From Anaerolineae bacterium (GTDB taxonomy: Bacteria > Chloroflexota > Anaerolineae > Aggregatilineales > Phototrophicaceae), in NCBI GenBank assembly GCA_022841825.1, contig JALHQT010000002.1:269266-333265 (forward strand): a stretch of 64,000 nucleotides of DNA, read 5' to 3'. The first letter of the stretch is position 1, and every line of letters starts with the position of its first letter. The position numbers were made by a program, and so were the translations under genes. A model generated the notes under the pieces. The model made no database searches. It worked only from the letters and a program-made list of their open reading frames with translations, and was not told the DNA's origin. Shown here piece after piece: positions 51,735 to 61,000 of the stretch.

Positions 51735-52697
51735 ATGACCGAAGCATTGACCGCCAGCACCGGTTCGCTGAATGTGTTTGTGAGCGGCGGCTCGTCGCCG
51801 TTGGGGCGTGCGCTCGTGCGCCAGCTCGTCGCCGCCGGGCATCGCGTCGCCGCGTCGGTACACGGCAGCGCGGAGGGTGGTGAACTGCGCGCAGATGGCG
51901 CACTGCCCACCTACCCCAGCCTGACGCGCGCGGGCGAGCTGCGCAGCGCGTTCGCGGCGGCAAAGGCATCGGTCATCGTCAATTGTGCCCCCACTTACCC
52001 CTATGGCGCGCCGCAGACTGCGACCGAGTGGGATGCCTACAGCGCCGTCGTCGGCGAAGGCACGGCTGCCGCGCTCGAAGCGGCGCAGGCGGTCGGGGCG
52101 GAGTACTTCATCCAGGCAAGCTACAGTTTCCTCGGCGGCGACGCGCATGATCATGGCGATCACATAGCGCCGAGCGCGCCGGTCATCAGCGCGGCGCGCA
52201 AAGCAGAAGCCGCTGTCCTTTCGTCCGGGCTTGCCGCGACGATCCTGCGCTTTGGCATTGTTTACAGCTCTGAATCGGTAGCCCTACGCGCGCTGCGGGA
52301 TGCACTCCTGCGCGGGCGCACACTGCTGGTGGGTTCTGACCACACGCGCGCCAACTGGATTCACGCGGAGGATGGCGCACGCGCCATTCTGCTCGCCATT
52401 GCTGCGCGTCCCGTTGGCGAGACCCTCTATGTAGTCGATGACAAGCCTGTTCCGTATGCCGGGTTCGTCGGTGCCTTCGCCGGGCAGCTTGGGCTGACCG
52501 CCCCAGGACAGATGCCGGAACTGATGCAGCCGCTGTTCGCAGGGGCGACGCAGCGAGCGATGATGGCGCAGCCCTCTGGCGCATCCAACGCCGAGACAAA
52601 AACGCGCCTCGATTGGGCGCTGCGCTACCCGACCCTGGCGGCGGGCATCGAGCAGTCGCTGATGATGTGGCGAGCGCAAGACGTGGTACAAGCCTGA
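51735..52697 (+). CDS. NAD-dependent epimerase/dehydratase-family protein
   Basis: 320 residues, extended-SDR type. Rossmann motif VFVSGGSSPLGRALVRQL (GxxxxxG with altered first Gly), a conserved ILRFGIVYSSES region, and substrate-domain helices. In the active site the typical YxxxK is not clearly present; SYSFLGGD occupies the area, so catalysis may differ or it may be an NmrA-like sensor. The HAD gene begins 2 bases after its stop. Confidence 0.82.
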   Translation: MTEALTASTGSLNVFVSGGSSPLGRALVRQLVAAGHRVAASVHGSAEGGELRADGALPTYPSLTRAGELRSAFAAAKASVIVNCAPTYPYGAPQTATEWDAYSAVVGEGTAAALEAAQAVGAEYFIQASYSFLGGDAHDHGDHIAPSAPVISAARKAEAAVLSSGLAATILRFGIVYSSESVALRALRDALLRGRTLLVGSDHTRANWIHAEDGARAILLAIAARPVGETLYVVDDKPVPYAGFVGAFAGQLGLTAPGQMPELMQPLFAGATQRAMMAQPSGASNAETKTRLDWALRYPTLAAGIEQSLMMWRAQDVVQA

Positions 52698-52699
52698 GT

Positions 52700-53461
52700 A
52701 TGGCACTTAAAGCGGTTCTCTTTGATCTAGACGATACGCTGCTGGATTGGAGCGGCTTTCATGGCGATTGGTCGAGGATGGAAGCGCTGCACCTGCGCAA
52801 TGTCTTCGACTTCATCGCCGAGCACATCCATCCGCTCGACGACCCGGATGCTTTCGCCGCCGAGTTCCGCGCGCGCACGATGGATGCCTGGGCAGCCGCG
52901 CGCACCTCACTGCGCGCCCCGAATCTCGGTTCGGTGCTGGTAGAAGCCGCCGTCGCGCTCGGCGTCGCCTCCAACAAGCTGGATATGCGCAGACTGCTGG
53001 AAGTCTACGCCTGGGATGCAGTGCCCGATACCGCCATGTTCCCGGACGTGCCGGACGCCATGCGCCTGCTGCATGACAACAATATCCGGGTGGGCATCGT
53101 CACCAACGCCTACCAGCCGATGTGGATTCGTGATGTCGAGATCGCCACGCACGGCATCCTGCCATTCTTCCCATCCTGCCGCCTCTCCGCCGCCGATGTG
53201 GGGTATCTGAAGCCGCATCCGACGATCTTCCAGATGGCGCTCAACTGCGTCGGCGTTAAGCCGCACGAAGCCGTCTTCGTCGGCGACGACCCGGAGGCGG
53301 ATATCGCCGGCGCGCAGGCGGCGGGCTTGCACGCAGTGCTGCGCTATTCTGCGCGGCAAACGCGCATGCTCGATTCGACGATTGTGCCGGACGCCCGCAT
53401 CGTCTCGCTGGCGGAACTGCCGTTCATCCTCGACCGCTGGTATCCGGGCTGGCGCTCATGA
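52700..53461 (+). CDS. HAD-superfamily hydrolase
   Basis: 253 residues. Motif I FDLDDTLLDW with nucleophile Asp, motif II IVTNAY, motif III Lys in YLKPHPTIF, motif IV VGDDPEADIAGAQAAGLHAV. A helical cap lies at about 20-100. It is a small-molecule phosphatase type; the substrate is unknown. Its stop overlaps the next start by 4 bases, and it follows the epimerase gene by 2 bases, so three genes form one transcription unit. Confidence 0.92.
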   Translation: MALKAVLFDLDDTLLDWSGFHGDWSRMEALHLRNVFDFIAEHIHPLDDPDAFAAEFRARTMDAWAAARTSLRAPNLGSVLVEAAVALGVASNKLDMRRLLEVYAWDAVPDTAMFPDVPDAMRLLHDNNIRVGIVTNAYQPMWIRDVEIATHGILPFFPSCRLSAADVGYLKPHPTIFQMALNCVGVKPHEAVFVGDDPEADIAGAQAAGLHAVLRYSARQTRMLDSTIVPDARIVSLAELPFILDRWYPGWRS

Positions 53462-54015
53462 GCCTGCTGTCTGTCACCACCGATTTCAACCTCGTGCTGA
53501 CCGGGTCGATTGGACCCAATCAGGTCATCGTCGCGCGGCACATCGCCGAACGTCTGCGGCTGCGCTTTGTCGATGCCGAGCGCGAGGTCGAAAAACGCGC
53601 CGAAATGCTGCCGAGCCAATTCCAAACCTTGTTTGGCGAAGCGCGCCTGCGCGTGCTCGAAAGCGAGGTCATCAACGACCTGGCACTGCATCGCGGCGCA
53701 GTCCTGCACATCAGCGGGCAGATGCTAGCGCACGGCGATCATCTGGCGCGGATGCTGTCTTGTAGTCACATTATCTGCCTGGTCGCCACGCTCGATGCCG
53801 TCCTCACACGCCTACATATCGCGCTGGGCGCGCGCTACCACAACCCAACGGAACGGGCGCTGACGCTGGGGCTTCTGCGCCGTGACTGGTCGATTCGCGG
53901 GCGTGACCCACGAATCCAGGAATTTGATACGACGACTCTGAGAGACGCCGAGATTGTGGACAAAATCGCGGCGATCTGGGCGGACAAGGTGATCGAGTTC
54001 ACCAGGGTTTCTTAA
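53458..54015 (+). CDS. Kinase-like P-loop protein with degenerate Walker A
   Basis: 185 residues resembling shikimate kinase or cytidylate kinase in layout: an N-terminal strand LVLTGSIGPNQVIVARHIAE, then RFVDAEREVEKRAEM and later helices. The Walker A consensus GxxGxGK[ST] reads GSIGPNQVI here: the Lys and Ser/Thr are missing. ATP binding or catalysis may therefore be lost. Coupled to the HAD gene by a 4-base ATGA overlap, it may act as a partner or regulator of that phosphatase. Confidence 0.78.
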   Translation: MSLLSVTTDFNLVLTGSIGPNQVIVARHIAERLRLRFVDAEREVEKRAEMLPSQFQTLFGEARLRVLESEVINDLALHRGAVLHISGQMLAHGDHLARMLSCSHIICLVATLDAVLTRLHIALGARYHNPTERALTLGLLRRDWSIRGRDPRIQEFDTTTLRDAEIVDKIAAIWADKVIEFTRVS

Positions 54016-54057
54016 GCACAGGTGCCGTTCGTGGTCGGGTAAACTGGATGAAGAGTG

Positions 54058-54121
54058 AGTGACGACTAACGAGCAGGCGAAGATTCGCCCGCGTGACTCG
54101 TGATCCGTCACTGGTTCGTTT
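54058..54121. repeat. GTGACGACTAACGAG-type inverted repeat
   Basis: AGTGACGACTAACGAG (54058-54073) and CTCGTGATCCGTCACT (about 54097-54112) are imperfect arms around GGCGAAGATTCGCC, itself a hairpin. A relative of 8167-8236. Confidence 0.6.
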
Positions 54122-54158
54122 CCCAACAGGAAAATTCGCGTTACGGAGATCCAGATAC

Positions 54159-54944
54159 ATGCCTAAACTGACAATCAGCCTCGCGCAGATGAACATCGCC
54201 CTCGGCGACCCGCGCAAGAATCTTCAACAGTTCGAAAGCTTTGCCGGAGAAGCGGCGAAACGCGGGTCGCATCTGGTGGTCTTTCCGGAGCTGTGGGCGA
54301 GCGGCTATGCGCTGGAAAATGCGCGCGAACTCAGTGCGCCGCTCAATGCGGGCGAGTTCGCCCAGGTCTCGACGACCGCGACACAGCACAAAATCAGCAT
54401 TGTTGGGTCACTGCTGGAAAAACGCGGCGTCGAAGTCTCCAACAGCGCGACCTTCTTCGCCCCCAACGGCAAGCTGCTCGGCGTTTACCGCAAGATCCAC
54501 CTCTTCAAGCTGATGGACGAACATCGTTGGCTGCAGGCAGGCGCAGCGCCGCTCCTGCTGGAACTGCCCTGGGGCAAGACCGCCATCGCCATCTGCTACG
54601 ACCTGCGCTTCCCGGAGCTGTTCCGCCGCTATGCTGTCGATGGTGCAAGGCTGATCGTCATCCCGGCGGAATGGCCCATCCAGCGTGTCGAGCACTGGCG
54701 AACGCTGCTGCAAGCACGCGCCATCGAAAACCAGTGTTACATCGTCGCTTGCAACGCTGTCGGCGAGACGGGCGATACGACCTTCGCCGGGCATTCGATG
54801 ATCGTCGATCCCTGGGGCAAGATCGTCATTGAGGTGGGCGAGACGCCGATGCTGGCGACCGCCGAGATCGAGCTGGATCTGGTGGATGAGGTGCGTCAGC
54901 GCATCCCCGTCTTCGCCGACCGCCGCACGGACGTGTACGGTTAA
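54159..54944 (+). CDS. Nitrilase-family carbon-nitrogen hydrolase
   Basis: 261 residues with the complete catalytic set: E44 (FPELW), K112 (YRKIHLF) and C146 (IAICYDLRFPE). The short form without fused domains and the CYDLRFPELFR motif point to an omega-amidase/Nit2-like enzyme, which repairs or hydrolyses alpha-keto-amides. ATG at 54159 has GGAG 11 bases upstream; an in-frame start at 54093 lies inside a repeat and was rejected. Confidence 0.93.
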   Translation: MPKLTISLAQMNIALGDPRKNLQQFESFAGEAAKRGSHLVVFPELWASGYALENARELSAPLNAGEFAQVSTTATQHKISIVGSLLEKRGVEVSNSATFFAPNGKLLGVYRKIHLFKLMDEHRWLQAGAAPLLLELPWGKTAIAICYDLRFPELFRRYAVDGARLIVIPAEWPIQRVEHWRTLLQARAIENQCYIVACNAVGETGDTTFAGHSMIVDPWGKIVIEVGETPMLATAEIELDLVDEVRQRIPVFADRRTDVYG

Positions 54945-55097
54945 TTCATTCTACAGGGGTGATCGGCTGGATTGGTCGCCCCATGTTTTGTTATTCAACA
55001 ATTTTTGTGGGTCTTTATGGTATGAATCTGTAAAATCTCGTATGATCTGTAACATGTCTTAATGCGCCTTGTCGCATGTACCAAAAGCTAACCCCAA

Positions 55098-58000
55098 ATG
55101 CGCACAACTTTTTTCTGGACGCCTGTATTTTTGCGGCGGCTGGTCTTTTTCTGTATGCTCCTCGTCCTCCTCGGCGCATTATTCCCCACAGGACGCGCGT
55201 TCGCCCAGACCGGCTTGAGAGTCACCCCCATCACCTGGGACATTATCGGGCTGGACAGCAACAACCCGACGACGGGACCCCGTCTCTTCCCGGTCGGCGC
55301 GGAGGTCTGTAATACGACAGGCTCGGCGCAGGCAAACGTCCTGGTGACTTTCACCTGGGCATCGCCGGATACAGGGATCGACCTGCGTCCCGGCTCTCTG
55401 TCGAGCATCACCTTCCCGACGCTCGCCGCCGGTGCCTGCGTTGACGCCTACTTTGAGGTCGAAGTCGATACCGCGCCCGCGCCCTACGGGCAGTCGCGCA
55501 GCTATTCCATCACCGCGCGCGATAACAACGGCACGGGCGCGAACCAGGGCAGCTCGCCGACCCCGCGCCAGCTCTTCGTCGAGCGGCTGATCTCGCAGAG
55601 CCGCAACTCCACAAATAACGTCGCCTTTGGCACCAGCCTCCTCAGTCTGACGAACGTCCCGGCCGGCGGGTCGATGAACCTGCTAGTCGGCGAAACCTAT
55701 TTCATCCGCCTGGACGCCAGCACGGCGACCCAGGGTTACGAGCAGCTTGAGTCGTTCATCACCCTCAGCAATACAATCTTCCAGATTCTCGACGTCTCGA
55801 CCACATACAGCGCCAACACCGCGCCGCCCAGCCGCGTCCCCAACCCGAACGATCAGTTGTATGCCGATGCCTGCCTGTGGGATGCCAACCCCAACAGCCC
55901 GACGTACAGCAACTGCCTTCAGAGCAGCCTGAAGTCCGGCGGCACCATCCAGGTGACGTATCAGGTGCGCATCATCAGCGGCGGCGGCACGACGCAGACG
56001 CTCAACAGCCTTATTTATGATTTTTCCGGTTCCAGCTTCCATTACAACGCCGACTACAGTTCGAGCGTGCGCTTCGCCAATATCATCGATCCCACGACGG
56101 CGACCATCAGCAAGACGTTCAGCCCCAGCACGACCGGGCTGGGCGGCATCTCGCGCCTGATCTTCACGCTGACCAACCCGAACGCGGGCACGCTTTCCGG
56201 CTATAACTTCAGCGATCCGCTGCCAGGCGGGATGCAGGTCGCCAGCCCCGCCAACCCCAGCACCAGCGGCTGCGGCACGGCGACCTTCGCCCCAGCGCCG
56301 GGCGCGACGAGCCTCAGCTTCAGCGGCGGCACGGTCGCGGGCAACGGCACCTGTACGGTCGCGGTCAATGTCACGGCACCGGTCGGTGTCTATAACAACG
56401 TCTCGAACAATCTGTTCATCGGCAGCATCAACACGGGCGACAACGCAACTGCCACGCTGACGGTCAACAATGCCCCGCCGCCGCCCGCCTGCCTCCCCGG
56501 TCAGCCGATAGCGACCTGGAATTTCTCGAACCTGGCGACGGGGTTGAACGCAGCACCCGCAGCGACGACATCCACCGTCGCATCCAACGCAGCAGCAGCA
56601 GCAGGCGCAGGCGCGAGATCGCAGATCAACGGCGCGCAGAACCAGGGACCTGTAGCAACAGATCCTGCCAACTCATGGGAACTCGACAATATCAATACGG
56701 GCGCGCTGGTCATCGCCAATAACGAGTACTATCAGTTTTCGGTCAATACGACAGGCTTCGAGTCGGTCACGTTGAACTTTGCCGTGCGCCGTACCTCGCA
56801 GGGACCACAGAACGCGCAGCTTTACTATGACCTCGACAACAACATAGCGAACGGGCAGACCGCATCGACCATCTACAGTCTGCCCGCCCAGGCAACCTGG
56901 TATCCCCAAACGATCACCCTGACCAGCGGACTCAATCCGAGCGGGCAGACGTTCTTCCGTATCTATGCCTATAACTCAGGCAATAACAACAACGGTCATT
57001 CGATCTTCCTCGATGGCGTCAGCTTCACCGGCTGCGGCGTCGTTCAGCAGCCGACCATTGCCAAGGCGTTCTCGCCCACGACTATCGCGGCGAACGGCAC
57101 CTCGACGCTGACCTTCACCCTCACCAACCCCAACGCCAGCGCCCTGACCGGCGCGGCGTTCAGCGACACGCTACCCGCCGGGATCAGCGTGGCGACGACG
57201 CCTGCCGCGACCAATACCTGCCTCGGCACCTGGTCGCCATCGGCGGGCGCGACCACGCTCACCTTCAGCGGCGGAACGATCCCTGCCAGTGGAAGCTGTA
57301 CGCTCTCAGTCAATGTGACGGGCGCGACAGCAGGCTCCTATCTGAACACCAGCGGCTTCCTCTCGACCACACAGTCGGGCACGAACAACACGGCGACGGG
57401 CGTGGCGACGGCGACGCTGACCGTCATCGCGCCGCCAGTGATCGACAAGCAGTTCTCGCCCAACCCAGTTGTGGCGGGCGGCACATCACGCATCACCTTC
57501 TCCATCATCAACCCGAACCAGGACAACAGCATCAGCGGCGTCGCGTTCAGCGATCCGCTGCCGAGCGGGATGACCGTCGCGGCGACGCCTAACGCGGCGA
57601 CCAGTGGCTGTGGCGCGCCGACGTTTGCACCTGTGGCGGGCGCGAACAGCTTCTCATTCTCGAACGGCACGATTGCGAGCGGCGCGACCTGCACCGTGAG
57701 CGTGAATGTCACGGTCGTGGCGTCGCCCGCACCCGCCAGCTATCTCAACACCGTCACCGTGTCGCATGTCGTCAACAGCGTGACGGTCAACGGCAATACA
57801 ACCAGCGACACGCTCAACGTGACCGCGCCCAGCCCGTCGGTGTCGATCATCAAGCAGGTCGGCTTGACGAACAATCCCGCCGGAAGCTGGTTCAACTACC
57901 TCGCGGTTGCCGTCGGCACGCCCATCTATTATCAGGTCACGATTGAAAACACGGGCGATGTGCCCCTGAACATCTTCTCGGTCAGCGATCCCTTGGTGAG

Positions 58001-61000
58001 CCTGGCGAGCTGCGGATTCCCAGGAACGCTGCCTGTCCCCGTCGCCGCCAATAACAACCATATTGCGACATGTATCGTCGGTCCTGTCAACGCCGCTCCT
58101 GGCGAAATCCTGAATACCGCGAACGTACTTGCCGATTACTCTGGCATCTCCGTCGGCGACACTTCGCAAGCGCGTTACGCCACGACCGGGCTGACGGTCG
58201 ATAAGCAAACCACGACGACCGGCTACACCAACGTGGGCGATACCATCAGTTACACCTACCTCGTCACCAACAGCGGCGCGGCAGTCCTCAGCGGACCCGT
58301 CACCATCAGCGACAATCGCATCACGGGCGTAGTCTGCCCAGCGCTGACGACCATCGTCCCACCCGCTGGCGATGGCGACGACTTCTTCGATCCGGGCGAG
58401 GCGCTCACCTGTACGGCGACCTATACGGTTGTCGCGGCGGATCTTCCTCCGTCCGCGACCAGTGTGACGAATATCGCCAGCGCCAGCGCGGGCGGCGTCA
58501 CCTCGCCGACCGACACAGTGACGGTCAACTGGGCTGCGGCGGCACAGCCTAACCTGACGGTCGCCAAGAGCAACAACGTCGGCGGTACGACCACCGCCCC
58601 CGGCGCGTGGACGTGGACGCTGGCGATTGCCAACTCCGGCACCGCCGCCGCCGACTTCGCGGTCGGCGCGACGATCCTGACCGACACCCTGCCTGCCGGA
58701 GCGAGCTACGCCGTCGGCACTGCACCCACCGGCTACAATTGCGCCATCGTCACCAACACGCTCACCTGCACCGCCAGCGCCGCGGTCAGCATCGGCACTG
58801 CCGACACGCCAACCGTCACGATTGACGTCACAGGCGCGGCGATCGGCGTGTTTCCCAACACTGCCACCGTTGACCCAGGCAACACCATCGCCGAGAGCGA
58901 CGAGACGGACAACGACTCGCCGCAGGACACCGTCACCGTCACGGGTCAGCCCAACCTGACGGTCGCCAAGAGCAACAACGTCAGCGGCACGACCACCGCC
59001 CCCGGCGCGTGGACGTGGACGCTCACGATTGACAACAGCGGGACAGCGGTCGCCAACTTCGCGGTCGGCGCGACCATCCTGACCGACACTTTGCCCGCAG
59101 GCGCGACCTACGCCGTCGGTATCCAGCCCGCTGGCTACAACTGCAACATCGCCGCCAACGTCCTGACCTGCACCGCCAGCGGCGCGGTCAGCATCGGCAC
59201 TACCGACACGCCGACGGTCACGATTGACGTCACAGGTGCGGCGGTCGGCAGCTATCCCAACACCGCCACCGTTGACCTGACCAACGCCATCACCGAAAGC
59301 GATGAGACCGACAACGACTCGCCGCAGGACACCGTAACGGTCTCCGCACCGAACCTGACAGTCGCCAAGAGCAATGACGTCAGCGGCGCGACCACCGCGT
59401 TTGGCAGTTGGACATGGACGCTCACGATTGCCAACTCCGGCACCGCCGCCGCCAACTTCGCCGACACCGCGACGATCTTGACCGACACCCTGCCCGCCGG
59501 ACCGACCTACGCCGTCGGCACCCAGCCCGCAGGCTACAACTGCGCCATCGCCGCCAACGTCCTGACCTGCACCGCCAGCGGCGCGGTCAGCATCGCGGTC
59601 GGCGCGACACCGACGGTGACGATTACGGTGACTGGCGCGGACGTAGGCAGCTATCCCAACACGGCGACGGTTGACCCGACCAATGCCGTGACCGAGAGCG
59701 ACGAGACGGACAACACCTCGCCGCAGGACACAGTCGTCGTCAGCCTGGGCACGGTCAACACCCTCAAGAGCGTTGACGGCACCAGCGAGGCGCACACCAG
59801 CGATGCGACCGCCGATACGGTGGTCGATCCGCGCCCGGTCGTCGTCGGCGAGGTCATCACCTATCGCCTGGTGGTCGAAGTCCCTGAAGGCACATCGCCT
59901 GACCTCCAGTTCACCGACACCCTCGCGCCGAATGTCGAATACATCGCAGGCAGCACGCGCATCAGCTACAGCGCTGACAGCACGATGAGCGTGCCCAGCG
60001 TGCCCGGCATCCTCAACGAGCTGAATCCGGCGACGACCGTTCCGGCGGGTCTGATCAGCTTCGGCTTGACCAGTCCGCGCGAACTGCGCTTCGATGTTGG
60101 GCAGGTCGTCAACAATGACACCGACAATGCCACCAACAGCGAGCTGCTGATCGTCGAATTCCAGGTCGTCGTCGTCAACACGGCAGACAACACCATTGGC
60201 GCGAGCTGGGCGAACGACTTCGAGGTCGATCTGAACAACGACGGCACGGACGAAGATGCATCCAACGAAGTCTTTAATCTCGTCCAGGAACCCTCCGTCA
60301 GCGCCAGCAAGAGCATCAACACCTTACTGAGCAATCCAACAGGCACGACCAGCTTTGACGGCGGCGATACGGTCGTCTATGACATCACGATCGCGGCGGG
60401 CAATGCGGCGAACCAGGCGGCGGCGTTCGACCTCCGTGTGCTGGATGCCATCGATGCCAACCTCGATCTGATCACCGTGAGTTTCATTGGCACGCCCGCC
60501 TATGCCACGACTGCTGATAACTCCGACTACGCGATACCTGTGCAAGGGGTCGATGTCACGATCTCGGAGCTGCGCCCAGGCGACAGCCTCACCGTGCGCG
60601 TGACGGCGGTCGTCCGCAGCAGCGTCTCTGTCGGGCAGTTGATCGGCAATATCGCGACGACGACCTGGACGAGCCTGCCGGGCGTGCAGGGCACGGGCAA
60701 TGCCACCCCCGGCGCGAGCGGGGCGGCGGATGGCGAGCGCAATGGCAGCCTGACAGGTGAGAATGATTACAGTACGTCCGGCAGCGTGAACTTCACGGTG
60801 GCGGGCACGGTCAACACCCTCAAGAGCGTTGACGGCACCAGCGAGGCGCACACCAGCGATGCGACCGCCGATACGGTGGTCGATCCGCGCCCGGTCGTCG
60901 TCGGCGAGGTCATCACCTATCGCCTGGTGGTCGAAGTCCCCGAAGGCACATCGCCTGACCTCCAGTTCACCGACACCCTCGCGCCAAATGTCGAATACAT

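Noticed and set aside
57654..59795. Long minus-strand open frame of 713 codons, and other minus-strand frames to 63982
   Set aside because: They are antisense to the DUF11 gene. High GC and repeated units keep the opposite frame open; the translation is Arg/Gly/Asp-rich with no domain.
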